A DNA stretch of 35,329 nucleotides from contig ADNK01002102.1 of NCBI GenBank assembly GCA_000320545.1, forward strand, positions 1 through 35,329. The letters run 5' to 3'. Every line of letters begins with the position of its first letter. The stretch's first letter is position 1. The notes under the pieces are model-generated. The model did no database searches and was not told the DNA's origin. It saw only the letters and a list, made by a program, of their open reading frames with translations. The translations under genes and the position numbers were made by a program. Below, piece by piece: positions 1 to 11,477 of the stretch. The stretch is from Bigelowiella natans CCMP2755 (lineage: Eukaryota > Cercozoa > Chlorarachniophyceae).

Positions 1-48
1 CCCTCCCTCTCACTCTCTCTCTCTCTCTCTCGCTCTCTCTCTCTCCCC

Positions 49-104
<56 letters not shown>

Positions 105-311
105 AATGGCAGTAAGTAAGGTATTACATCACTTGAAACAGCATGATTCAACAAGTACACCAAATTCGAATAGCACGTGCATAAAGTAACAAGGAGTGAC
201 ATAACGCAACAGGTCGACGCAGCCATACATCGCTCGTGAATACGGTACGACCAACCACACAACGAACGTTGTTAAGTGACCGAGTCTGTCTGTGCGTTTG
301 TGTGTATGTGG

Positions 312-362
<51 letters not shown>

Positions 363-704
363 GGAGAGATTCTCCTTAGGAGATCACCATTAGTTAACTA
401 AGAATGGAAGGGGAGAGGCCGAAACCGCATGCAAAATTGCTGTGAACTGCCTTCATCCTCCTCCTATTCCTCCTATTCCTTCTCTCTCCTATTCATTCTA
501 CTCACATACTCACATATCCATCCACCTTACTACTCTCTGAATCGTGATTAGAAATAGACTACTGGGATTTGCCTGTTGTTGTGCTGTTTTATCGCGGCGA
601 AAGGGTGCAAGCCCCCCACAAGAAAGCAGGGTTGTAATCAATCACAAATGGGAGGGAGGGAGGGAGAGAAGGAGGGTCACTGAAGCCAACACGAAGCATA
701 TGAA

Positions 705-748
<44 letters not shown>

Positions 749-947
749 ATGTGTGTGTGTGGTGCGTTGGAATTGGAATTGTCTAGGCAGCCCTTCTCTA
801 TTCTGACTTTGCACTGCTGCTTGTTCATGCACCGCGTTTGTCGTCGTTGACAGGGTCTATGAGCTAAAAGACTGTGACAGATTCACACTCCCTCGCTCAC
901 AGATACGAGCATGGGTATTATTATTTTTTACGCCACCAGTAGTAGTA

Positions 948-984
<37 letters not shown>

Positions 985-1808
985 ACGGTGAGGACAAATG
1001 CTGATGCGTTTATAGAGATCTGTGCTAATGATGATAATGCAATAGCACAAACACATGATGATGATGATAGTGATGGTGATGATAATGAGTACGATGATTA
1101 TATACTGCTCACAATCAGATTAAGCCTGTCGTGGCAGAGGCGGCGAAGGAGCAGAAGGTGTTGTAGAAAGAAGAGAAGTAGAGGCCATATCAGGCGGCAG
1201 CAGCTGTCTTTTGGCTAATGCTCTTAGAGGATGATGTCGTCATTGATACCCGCATTCAGTTGGTTGTCTGCTTCTATGGATATCATCGTGAAACTGACTT
1301 TTATTGTTGTTGTTGATGATGATGATGTTGACGTTGCTGATGATGTTGTTGTTGTTGTTGTTGTTGATGATGATGTTGACGTTGCTGATGATGTTGTTGT
1401 TGTTGTTGTTGTTGATGATGATGATGTTGACGTTGCTGATGATGTTGTTGTTGTTGTTGTTGTTGTTGATGATGATGTTGACGTTGCTGATGATGTTGTT
1501 GTTGTTGTTGTTGTTGATGATGATGTTGACGTTGCTGATGATGTTGTTGTTGTTGTTGATGATGATGATGATGTTGACGTTGCTGATGATGTTGTTGTTG
1601 TTGTTGTTGTTGTTGATGATGATGTTGACGTTGCTGATGTTGTTGTTGTTGTTGTTGGCTGCATGCGTAATAATCATCTTAGTCATTATCATCATCTTCA
1701 TCACTGTCTTTGTCATCGTCACCACTGTAATGATCCTTATATATTTTAAAATTCCCTCTGTTTCTCCCCCCTCCCTCCCTCGTCCCCCCTCCAGAAAGAG
1801 GACACGGA
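1..1808. repeat. Repeat-rich intergenic region at left edge
   Basis: I see no supportable gene here. It is a mosaic of simple repeats: CT/CA/GA tracts (1-103), GA (306-358), AT followed by GT (703-762), AGT/TAG (933-984), scattered GAT runs (1024-1100) and a compound minisatellite (1304-1657, listed separately). Open frames across this part are products of trinucleotide repeats rather than coding sequence. The last stretch before 1809 is pyrimidine-rich and must hold the promoter and 5' leader of the first plus-strand gene, but no individual element can be named. Confidence 0.75.
1304..1657 (+). repeat. Seven-unit compound GTT/GAT minisatellite
   Basis: The core GATGTTGACGTTGCTGATG recurs about seven times (near 1325, 1374, 1423, 1475, 1523, 1570 and 1622). 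The cores are separated by variable (GTT)n and (GAT)n runs, so units are about 46-52 bp and the array is locked to a three-base rhythm. Because it is built from GTT, GAT, GAC and GCT triplets, it has no stops in several frames on both strands. This produces long spurious frames of V/D, L/M, N/I and S/T. Expansion of a local microsatellite by unequal exchange is the simplest origin. Confidence 0.9.
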
Positions 1809-3205
1809 ATGGCTGAGGGGGAGAGCAAAGAGAAAGACCCGCTTCTTCCAAAGGATGCAGGTGCTGTGGCCGAACTACCATCATACGCATACATGTTATC
1901 GCTGGCGATCGTGATAATAGAGTTATTGTAATCTTTGATCGTTGCCGTCATCATATCGTTGTCTTTGGTGCGATACTCACAATTCTAGCGATCATCCGAA
2001 TCCAGCATCGGTCGTGAGATTTTGATAAAAGAGGAGGACGAACGCCTCAAAAGGAACAAGGCAATCCTCCCCTTCCTCCCCTCCTCGTTTGCTGTATTAA
2101 AATAGCATCGGTTCCAATTTTCTGTTCTCTCTATTATGCATACACGTGTAAGAGTAAGAAGAGAGTTATATTGCACCATGCAATATGTGCCCAAAGGCAT
2201 AGCTCTCCTAGTCTTCTCTTCCTATAGGTAGGATATGTGAGGTGTGAATTTTGGTCGTGTCAGGATCGATATTCGATGTCTTCCACAGCTTCTCAAGGGG
2301 AGGATGGCAATCCAACCAATCTGTTTGAGGTCTTCGCCATCATCATCATCATCATCATCATCAATATCGTAATCCTAGAAAAAGAGTAAGTAGAGACAAA
2401 TTTGGCAGCTAGTAATAATAAAGCATTATTATTGTTATCCTCAATATTATCATCACTATTTCCACAGCAAAAAGCAGCAATATGTAGTGTACTAACAACA
2501 GCCAGAACTACTAAACATACAAGCCCTCACCACCACCACCACCACCACCACCATCATCACTATATCTCGATCCTGCGTGTTCTATGGAGGAACTAACTAA
2601 CTAACGATCGAATGAAATAACTAACTAGGATATAGAGCCCTTCGATTCGGACTATACAAAACGGTACAACTACGAGCGACTGCGAGCACCTTGGAGCGAC
2701 TCGGAGGCCATGCGAGACTACCCGAAACGCTTTGTGAAGGAGAAAACGGACGCCTTCAAAGAGGAATCTGATAAAGAAAGAGCCCTCCAGACGTTCGGAT
2801 GGGACCAAGGTGAGTACGACAAGCTGCCCGCCCCCCCAAAGCAGCCCAAGCCGGAAAGGAAGATGTGGGAAACCAAGCGCTTGAAGTGGGCGTCGAAGGA
2901 CAGGGAGACGGAGGAAGACGATGATGACGATGAACAATACGGGGTGTTCAAATAAGAATAATAATAATTATTATTATTATTATTATTATTGCTATTAATT
3001 ATTGGTAGTTGATAGCTAGTGGGGAATGAGAAACCAGACGGGGCGAGAGGAGGAGGGGTAGGAGAAAGAGGGCGGGGAGAAGAAGGAGGAGAAGGAGGAG
3101 GGAGACCATAAGTATCAATCGGGTTAGAATTTCCGTCGTCGCCCTCTTATAATCTCCACCGCGTATTAGCTTGCCCGCCCGGCTGCTTTTACAGGATTGT
3201 GACTT

Positions 3206-3237
<32 letters not shown>

Positions 3238-4689
3238 TTACTAATCTACCTCCTAATCTACCTTACTTATGTTGTCTCCCAATCAGTATTACCATTGCAC
3301 CACCACCACCACCACCACCACTATCATCATTAATCATGAGTGTCATCATCATCATCATCATCATCATCATCACTGCTATAATTGCTAGGAGGATCCCTTG
3401 TACCGTGACGCTTCCGTGCACGCAAACATCGTCCGAAGCAGGAAGTCAGATTTCGCAAAGCCACTGGAGGGGGAAGAGGGATTCGCTGACAACGAGCTGG
3501 TGAACGACATCTTGGCTGATGATAGTAGGGATAAGGACGCTCTCAAGCCGTATGACCCGGAGGAGGACTCAGGTCGGTCGGCATCTTAACCTTAACCCAA
3601 CAAGCAAATAACTAGCACGTAGTATTTATCACGATGGGTTTTTGACCACAAGTGTCTGCTGCTACGACCTAGTTTTGTCGTCATCATCTTTCGAGTGACT
3701 CGCTCCTCGGTTGATTGCACTATGTATAAGCGTATATGCGATGTCTGCGTTTGGACGATGGTCTCATAACCGACCGACCGACCGACCGACCGACCACGAT
3801 TCTTTCTAAAGCGCCTCTGTGTACCGCAAGTTAGGAATGATTCGATGCCTTCGAGGACTCATGAAAGTTTATATCTGTGAACTCGTATTGTTGTTGTTGT
3901 TGTTGTTTCTGTTGTTCGATTCAGATCCTGATATAGCTGCCGCGGCGAGGGAAAGAAGACGGCAAATACAAACACAGATGAAGGCCAACGCAGATGCCGG
4001 ATACTCCCCGGACGGCAGGCATCAGCTAAACAACCAGGTAATCACTGCATTCTGTGGGAATTTGCTAATTGTATTCGGGCGAATAGTTGAAGTAACTATC
4101 ACCAGAAGTTGTCTACTAGTTGTCCTGTATGAGCGTGTGTATGTTGTATGCTCTGCCCCGTAGGACTACGAAGTCACAAGCAAAGGCCAATTCGACAAGT
4201 AGTAGCAGTAGTAATAGTAGTAGTAGTAATAGTCGCTACACTGATTTGTTCTCGGTATTGTTATAATACGTGGAGCTACCTCTGCACGAGCCAGTTTTGA
4301 GAAACTAAGAACACTTGGCGGATTTAAAGCGCCATTGGCGATTCTTAGTTGTAGATCGTCAAGATTGATGCTTCCGAGTTTTTCCCAATGATTTTTGAAA
4401 GAACGATCTCGTTGTTATAGGTTTCGCCTAGTGAACTACGAGAAATTTCTCCTATTCCCCCTCCCCCTCCTCTTTCATGTCTGGTCCAAATACGAAACGG
4501 AGGACTTCTATAAATAATCATTGCCTTACCACCTTTACCGGCAGAACGAATGGAGCGATGAGAGAACTTGATCCGAGAGTTGACGGCCTGACAGACGACT
4601 TTGATTCCGACATTGCGAGTGCTGTCAATAAACCTAGATTTGAATACGAGCTACTTCGAATGTTCCGTGAAGAAGAAGACACCTGGTAG
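1809..4689 (+). CDS. Unknown acidic, charged protein (about 354 aa, 8 exons)
   Basis: I do not recognise the family. Proposed exons are 1809-1910, 1989-2093, 2264-2329, 2629-2943, 3389-3572, 3925-4037, 4164-4198 and 4545-4689 (TAG stop). All junctions are GT-AG and in phase, which is the main support. The N-terminus carries KEKDPLLPKD, a form of the acidic dileucine signal. The middle is rich in Asp, Glu, Arg and Trp (for example ERLRAPWSDSEAMRDYP and KMWETKRLKWASKDR) with a run of five Asp. The C-terminus ends FEYELLRMFREEEDTW. No signal peptide or convincing membrane helix is visible, apart from a short hydrophobic patch (SYAYMLSLAI) at the end of exon 1. The first two exons are less certain; an alternative start is ATG at 2276, in frame within exon 3. 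A GTGAGT at 2810 inside exon 4 could be an alternative donor but breaks the frame. Introns carry CAC, CAT, CTA and CCGA repeats. Confidence 0.55.
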
Positions 4690-5510
4690 TTGATGGAAGG
4701 CGTCTAGAAGATTGATAGCAATAACTTCTGCCACATACCAACTAGCATAAAAGTTACCGACTTGTTAGCATACGAGTGGATCCAAGGCCAAGGCAGTGTA
4801 AGCTAATTTTAGTAATATTGATGTTAAGCATTGCAGCCAAATAACATAGCCGCAGCTTGCGTATCATGTACCGTAGCGTAGGCTAATCAGTGTGCAATAT
4901 GCTGCTCCAATTAATGTTCGTGTACTCAAACGTCAAATCATGGTCACGTAGCCGCTAATACTAGAATAAACAACAATTATACACACATGTACATGTATAT
5001 GCAAGACATGGATCATCTGCTTCAATGCGAAGCACACAAACACCAACAGCGCACATTGTGTAATCACTTGAAAGCCATCATGGAACGCAACACTGAAACG
5101 AAAATGCTCACTCAACCTGAAAAAGAAGCACGGGACATCGTGTGTGCTGCACGACACAGACGACATGATGCACATACTTTCACATGCATGACAATAGACA
5201 TACGTATATATAACATATGTAACATATATATTATATACTGTGTCTATAGATCATGAAACACATCATAGTGGAGACAAACCGACACAACTAGACAACATCA
5301 GCGCTGTAGCCGCTGCTTTGCATAGCTACATCAGGATGACCATTGAAAAGATTTAATCAATTCATTACATCTGTCTCATGTATGCAACATCATGCATACT
5401 GCTGTGTGCATTGGCTGATTTAGATATATCTCGGATACTGGACATGGCGGCAACGGGCGACACGCTCTAGTCGTATCGCATGTGAGATGTATGATACATG
5501 CTCATATATG
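4690..5510. other. Convergent gap A (3' ends of two genes)
   Basis: This lies between the stop of the plus-strand gene (4689) and the stop of the minus-strand gene (5511). I see no gene. It contains clusters of palindromic words: ACATGTACATGT near 4985, CATGCATG near 5184, TACGTA near 5201, and ATGCAT near 5393. Short frames here, such as 4987-5256, lack splice support and hydrophobic or domain structure, so they are left out. Confidence 0.6.
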
Positions 5511-7194
5511 TTACTTATGGCCTTTATTTTCCCCGCTCGAATCAAAATGTCGCTGCTGGCTTTCGTCCTCGAGAGGTATATCGCCGCTAAATTCACTATC
5601 ATCATCGTCATCTTCTGCTTCCTCATCAACATCTATTGTGAAATTATCCAGCTTCGGCATTCGCGTAGTTTCTGCATCCAAATAACTGACAATTGCGAAA
5701 TATAGCCAACCCATCGCAAAAAACGTGAATAAATATATGCAATACCATCGGCAAATAAGATTACAATGAAAAAGGTAAGGTTCAGAGCTACCATAGTCCA
5801 GATCGAGTCTCAGTATTGCCTAAACATGTTATTAGAACATTATCCCCAGATATTACATTCTGCACCTCTCCTCTCATCAAACCTGCGTTATCGAGTGAGA
5901 TAATCTCAAGAATTTCTTCACTCGAATCTTCGCCTTCCTTCCCTACATTCCCTTCAGTGGTCTTGCTTTCAAGATCATCGTTTGATGAAGGCCTCGATGC
6001 ATTACTTATTTTCTGCTCCTTCTCTCCTCCGATGGCAGCCTTGGGGTTTTCACCCTTATGTTCTATTACCTTCTTTGAAATGCCGCTACTTATCTCATCG
6101 CGACTACGACGAGCGCACACTTGGCCGGGCAGATTTGTTTGGAGAAGATTTCCAGAAATTTCCTTTGAGACGAAAGCTTTAGGTTCAGAATTTATTCGCC
6201 TCGCCGCCACAGTGGATGCTGTACTGGAGGACGGTAATAATGACGGTACAGCAGCTTTCAAAGAATACGACGTTGTGGTGCTGCTGGAGGATGTTTGCTG
6301 GCCCTGGAAAGTAAGGAATAAACAGCAATCGATTGTAGAAACGAATAGGACAGCATCAAAATAGTTCTACCACCTCCTTCGCCTTTTTTTCTTCTCTAAG
6401 ACCTAATAGCCATGGCTTGGAGACTCCTGGCCTTTTAGTGGCAAATGTCGACCGCTGCTGGGGTGTTCGTTTTGAGTCGCAGTTCGCCTGGCTTTTCTCT
6501 GCTACTGTCTCACGCGAGACAACAGCTAATTCGCGGGCCATGTTTTTACGATATTTCTGCTGTTGCTCGGGAGCAGAATATAGATCTTGGCTGGGGGGTA
6601 AGCAAAGCTGTGCCACGTCTTCAAATAATGCAAGGTCCGGACTAATGACAACGAATGAGCACATGGAGTGATTCACGTAGGGCGCTCTACTTGCGATACT
6701 GTGCTTTACCTTCCGGATATGTGGCTTATGCAATCACTGGATGTATCTATATCAAGTAAAGCGACACGTAGTCCTTCTTCTCGTCCACAAAAACACCATC
6801 TTTAGTCACGGAGCAGGCAGAGGAAGAAAGAATGAAGCAGTAACCTAAGGTTTGCTGTGGTTGCTTTCCCAATCTGGCCATCGCTTTATCAACCTTCACA
6901 TCGAATCGAGATCTTAATTTTTTAGTTAGTCCTTAATCATGGATGGAGTATGAACTGTTCATGTTACCAAACTATCGCAGAATTCGATGTGCTCCTACAC
7001 AAAGAGACATCACCAAAAAGACTCAGATGAGACAACAACTGCCCAATTGAGCCTTCTTTCTCAACCCTAGCCTCTCCCATCCCACATAATAGCAAATATT
7101 TTCCGACAACATCTATGTGGGGCTTAGCAGCTGCTGTAGCGCTATTGCATACTTTGGAAGCAACTTTTGCGTTGGGGGGGCGGGAAGCTGCCAT
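5511..7194 (-). CDS. Unknown Ser-rich protein with acidic tail (about 393 aa, 4 exons)
   Basis: I do not recognise the family. Exons in transcript order are 7194-6968, 6641-6374, 6303-5792 and 5685-5511 (TAA). All three introns are GT-AG (327, 70 and 106 nt) and every phase fits, including two junctions that each rebuild a Cys codon. The N-terminus MAASRPPNAKVASKV leads into a small hydrophobic stretch (VVGKYLLLCGM). Exon 2 gives a hydrophilic region containing FEDVAQLCLPPSQDLYS and a charged helix-like part (QQQKYRKNMAREL). Exon 3 is Ser/Thr-rich and looks disordered. The last exon is strongly acidic, with a DEEAEDDDDD run. The gene diverges from the GST gene across only about 215 bp. An earlier start upstream of 7194 cannot be excluded. 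The hydrophobic reading just upstream of 5685 (IYLFTFFAMGWLYFAIV) falls inside the last intron in this model; if retained, it would add a membrane segment. Confidence 0.6.
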
Positions 7195-7410
7195 CGTATT
7201 CCGCGTTGCCCTTAGATAATGATATCCCCGAAATGGTGTCCTTTTTGATGGAGAGACATGCTAAATTACATGTCGTACGACACGAAATAAGTAATAAGAT
7301 CCTGCCTTCTACATCTTGACGTGCCGACCAAATACTGGCAATAAAAAACATGGTAATTCCACCGAGCGACAAGTCATTCTACCTTTGACGACTCAAAATT
7401 GGAGGGGGTG
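7195..7410. promoter_or_regulatory. Divergent promoter region, unknown gene / GST gene
   Basis: About 215 bp separate the proposed ATG of the minus-strand gene from that of the plus-strand GST gene, so both promoters must share this DNA if the starts are right. I see no clear TATA box or known operator. Its position is the only evidence. Confidence 0.35.
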
Positions 7411-9206
7411 ATGATGCACTGCCGACGTCTATGGCCGATACTCGCCCCTCCACGACGTGCAGTCCTTGCTCGCCGATCCCTGGTGTGGCGGCAGTATCCT
7501 CGTTTGGCTTTTTCCAGTGATGGTGAGAGAGAAACGTTGGAAATAGTGTCACCTCCTCGTGTCTAGAACCTTCACATGAACCGTGCTAAATGGTTTCAAT
7601 CCTGTCTGTGACTGCTTTCATGATCGATCAGCAAATTCAGCACTTAGTTGGAGCGAACTGGAATGTTTGTTACAAACAAAGGGAGGAGCAAGATTTCCTC
7701 CAAAGGATAGAGTTAATGGACCGACGAATTCGCAAGCCACGCTGAGGTTGTTCGGAAAGAATGAGCGAGAAGTTCGCGTCATTTTCTTCAGGGATAAGCA
7801 TGCATGGTGCCCATATTGTCAGAAGGTACACTATTTTTAATATTATAGCTAGTACGAATGTTTGAAACCCTAATCGTAGTGGTCACTTCTCAGACCACGT
7901 ATATACAATGCAGACTTGCAAGCTCTCACTCACTCGATAATGATCAATATTATTTCCCATATCACAATTATTACCTTTTACATCTGCAACTCCATATACA
8001 CATTGTACATAGATCTGGATATGGCTGGAGGAAATGGAAATTCCATATAAAGTCGATAAGGTTAGCCATGCTAACTAGATTCGATCTTTACTTACGCCCG
8101 ATCATGAATTGAAACAGGTCACCATGTTCTGCTATGGAGAGAAGGAGGATTGGTATCTCGACAAAGTTTCAAGCGGAATGCTTCCTGCAGTGGAAATAGA
8201 TGGAGAAGTACTTACCGAATCGGATGTCATCCTCGAGGCATTAGAGAGTAAATTCGGGATGCTCCATCGTGGAATGACGGATCCAGCCGTTTTGCATTGC
8301 CGTAAGCTTGAAAGGATTCTCTTTCGTGCGTGGTGTAAGTGGCTATGTTCCCCGTTATCGGTACACGACTCTGAGGATCAGCACAGCCTGCAACAATTCG
8401 AAAAGGCTATCGCTACAGTAGAGTCGAAGATTTCGGAAACCTCAGGGCCTTATATGCTTGAGGAATTCTCCACAGCGGATGTAATCTTTGCGCCATATAT
8501 TGAGAGAATGAATGCCTCTTTATATTACTACAAGGGATATACGATACGCGACCCCGAGACACGACCGAAAATTGCTTCTTGGTTTGATGCAATGGAGGTA
8601 CTTTCTTTTTTTATGCATATGATGCCGTAGCAAGTGTGATTCTCGATATTCTAAATCTCTGTTTTTCTATTTCCTGTCTAACATAAGAAGCGAACCGCGT
8701 ACAGAGGCACTCAAAGTGATGTACATACACACGTTCATGACCTCCCTCCGCAGATGGGCGGTTGCTACAGTAACACATTATGTGAGACAATAGCGAATCA
8801 GAAAAAGGTTGATACCGGTCCTTGGGACATGCATCTACCCGATGTTGGATATGTGGAGGACTTCGAATATTCCAGGGTTGACGCCGTACATAGGGTCATC
8901 AGACATAGGCATAGTATTTTAGCCGCAAATCCTTATGGTCGCGAAATAACTGACATTGCTCTTCGTTCTACACTGACGACCATGCTCAGCGGTAAAAAGT
9001 GTAGCATCCCACTTGGAAGCAACACAGATCGAGCTCTTAGGTATATTCGAGATCGGATCAGCGTTCCTAGAGACATGTCGGTGCACGCAGCACGAGAACT
9101 TCGAACAGCTTTGGAAAAAACCGCTTCTGCTATAGGAACTAAGGCAGGGCCCTCAATTCCTGTGAGTCATCGACGAGATCAAAATCCAACTTTGTTTCAG
9201 TCGTAG
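7411..9206 (+). CDS. Glutathione S-transferase-family protein with CPYC motif and N-terminal presequence (about 450 aa)
   Basis: Exons are 7411-7522, 7632-7825, 8013-8060, 8118-8597 and 8688-9206 (TAG), all GT-AG and in phase. A thioredoxin-fold N-domain holds WCPYCQK, then a 48-nt exon supplies [14 protein letters not shown]. After it come [11 protein letters not shown] and the glutathione-domain signature [12 protein letters not shown]. The pattern matches Cys-type GSTs (omega, lambda and DHAR-like classes), which usually perform thiol transfer or dehydroascorbate reduction rather than classic conjugation. A helical C-domain follows (FARKLER-type region, [30 protein letters not shown]). It continues well past the usual 210-250 aa into an extension with [15 protein letters not shown] and [10 protein letters not shown], as I recall for long algal relatives. 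The start gives an Arg-rich, acid-free leader ([20 protein letters not shown]), resembling a mitochondrial presequence and lacking an ER signal core. Substrate is not predictable. Confidence 0.85.
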
Positions 9207-9893
9207 TCGTAGCGTTTGTAGTAATTGAAGCTAAATTCAATTCTGACCGCTCTTCAGCACTAGCTTTAAAAAAAATGGCTTCATATCCATCGCTGCTGCG
9301 CCTGTGTGGCCGCTTATGCTGTGATGCAATACATGTATAGCACATCTTAAAGCGCCTGACGGCGTAGGCCGAGGTATGTAAGCAGACGGATGTAATTAAT
9401 CAATTAAATTTGTTAAATGTCGTCCTTATGTAGCTATATAATGCAGCGGCTATAGCGCTAATGTTGAATCTGTTGGTTTCCGCTATGTTATGTTTCATGC
9501 ACGTACAAGCTTTATTAGAGCTAAAGCGCATGCAAAATCATAGCGCTGGAGCGTGCTAGCGTGCTAGCGTGTGAGGCCAAAATGCAATTATATGTAGCTA
9601 TTCATAAATTTTAAATTATACCCTTTGTCGAGATTTAAGATTGTATTTGGATTTGGGCAATTGCATGTTTAAATGTACAAAACGCATATCTGTGAATGTT
9701 CACACGGCACGATAGGCTGCGCTGAAGCTACGTAGATTTGTACTACGACGCGTGACATGCAATCGCAATTATTCAGAAGCTTTGAACGGGTGATAATTAT
9801 GACAAGATACGCAGCTTAGTTATGGATATCATTGTAATTCTAATTTCGATGTTAAAGTTGTTTCTCCGATTAATTCAATTCGTATTTAATCTA
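9207..9893. other. Convergent gap B (GST and Derlin 3' ends)
   Basis: There is no gene visible between the GST stop and the Derlin stop. The gap holds palindromic words: ATGCACGTAC near 9497, GCGCATGC near 9528, AGCGCT near 9542, tandem GCTAGC in GTGCTAGCGTGCTAGC near 9553, and CTACGTAG near 9729. Polyadenylation signals of both genes must lie here, but none stands out unambiguously. Confidence 0.6.
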
Positions 9894-10907
9894 TCAATCA
9901 CGTAAACTGTATCCTCCTCGACCTGCGAATGTTCTGGGTGGTCGATTATCAAACATGCGGTAGATAAAATTTGGAGTCCAGATAATTTGACGTCCATACA
10001 CCTACAGGGATAATGTAACTCAGCTGTGCTCTATGTAAATGGATTCGGCAAAAGATTGGGGTTTAAATTCAAGTTTTCGACTTCCCATTCACAATAGCTG
10101 ACCTGAGGAACGATTTCCGTAAGGAAATGCCACAAATGTCCAACCATAATACCAAAGAGGTCCAATATTGGGTTGCTTTTCATGAGCACTGCCATTAAAA
10201 GCATGACGAATGGTACGTGCCACTGTTTGATTCTGAAACCCCTGAAATGGAAAAATTTGTGATTTCTGAACAGCAGCAGAACAATTTCTGGTTACCAGAA
10301 GCTAACGTGATTCATCGCGTCACTTCGACTCCAATTGTATAGCACCATGAATGATAGTGAGGGTCCAAGATAGAAGACCGGCACGAAGTAAGCTAATACC
10401 TATGCGGTTTCAATGTCACGACATCTTCTGGCCTTGATGGATAATATGATGTACCAGCAGGCAAATAGCTCCAAATAAAAGGAACGTAACCATTTCCGCT
10501 GTTTTCCCAGGTTCCGAAGGTTTGTAACTTGCTGTCTCAACGAGATTTAGATATCTTCCCCTGTAAAGAACTAAAGTCAGTACCTCGTCGGGCTGCTTTC
10601 GAGCAGTTTCACTTACAGAATAAAGAACTGGAAGAGAACTGGCATTCCAAATTTTCCAAAAAATAGGAAGCTGGTTACTAGTCTCCATATCTGAGAGAAA
10701 TTCAAGAGTGTTCAACGAGTAATTGTTACGGTTAAAATGGGGAGATACCTGTGGCCATTTTGAAAAAATTAGCCCGTAGTTTAATATAATCATCTGTATC
10801 TTCACGATTCCCAGATATTCAGCCATAGTAAGACCGACCGCCGCACAAAGATACGTCTTGGTGACGGGGGGGAGAGAGCGAAAGTATTCCTCCGGGCTCA
10901 TCGACAT
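9894..10907 (-). CDS. Derlin, ER-associated degradation membrane protein (229 aa, complete)
   Basis: Derlins are catalytically dead rhomboid relatives in the ER membrane. They help retrotranslocate misfolded proteins to the p97/Cdc48 ATPase. Exons in transcript order are 10907-10749, 10690-10617, 10560-10455, 10399-10296, 10241-10103 and 10001-9894 (TGA). The five introns (54-101 nt) are GT-AG and all in phase. Family hallmarks seen: SPEEYFRSLPPVTKTYL at the N-terminus, the WR motif in IWRLVTSFLFFGKFGMP (residues about 54-70), GPSLSFMVLYNWSR, and the GxxxG helix in LFGIMVGHLWHFLTEIVP near the C-terminus. Total length is normal for the family. The tail RTFAGRGGYSL resembles the SHP box (FxGxGxxL) that binds p97, with one extra residue. 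The ATG fits the usual family start. If this organism has a complex plastid, a derlin could alternatively serve plastid import, but no targeting leader is visible, so the ER role is favoured. Confidence 0.95.
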
Positions 10908-11477
10908 GGTGCGCAGAGAAGGAAGGTTGACCAGAGGTTCTATCGCGACTCACTATGACTTTTGGAAGCCTCGGAGACCCTCGAGATACGACAATTAGAA
11001 ATAAATTTACATCGCTTCTAAAGGATGCTCCTTTCATGCGACAACCTCATATGTCCTAAGACATTTAAAGACAGCAACAACATGAAAACTTTTCCGAAGA
11101 AATATTTCCAATCACCAATAAATCGCGAAATTTGGCGCCAAGGCCTTCTTTGATGACTGAAGGCCAGAACCGGTAGTGCTCGGGTATCTCGTTCTATACC
11201 AGAAATCAAGGAGAATTCAATTGAAAGTTGGCCTAAAAATTCATCTTTAAATTGACGTATCAAAATATGTATTAGATAGTTAAAGTCACGATTTTTATCT
11301 TCTGCGACTGAGAATGCAACGTCTAAAAAGACATAATTACAATAAACGAAAGTTGAAACGAGACAATTCTATATCTCTTTCTAAATGAGTTCCGGAAGGG
11401 TGTCTAATTGTGCAACCTTTTCACACGAGTAGCCGAAGCGCCAGCACTCACCTCACCTTTCATCTGCTACCATATCT
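10908..11477. promoter_or_regulatory. Divergent promoter region, Derlin / SCC3
   Basis: About 570 bp separate the Derlin and SCC3 start codons. I see no domain-bearing frame or good splice pair in it. Frames on the minus strand at 10819-11037 and 11018-11263 have no recognisable features. No specific promoter element can be named. Confidence 0.4.

Noticed and set aside
1224-1890. Long frames of poly-Val/Asp, Leu/Met, Asn/Ile or Ser/Thr on both strands as genes
   Set aside because: They all read the same trinucleotide minisatellite, in competing frames, without splice support or non-repeat domains.
2526-2560. His-tract or CAC repeats, and the CAT/ATG arrays at 3341-3371, 18121-18152, 27172-27207 and 28618-28651, as a CRISPR-like or regulated array
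   Set aside because: They are perfect microsatellites without spacers, lying in introns or flanks.
4987-5256. 89-codon plus frame in convergent gap A
   Set aside because: No domain, no splice signals, and it overlaps the palindromic-word cluster.
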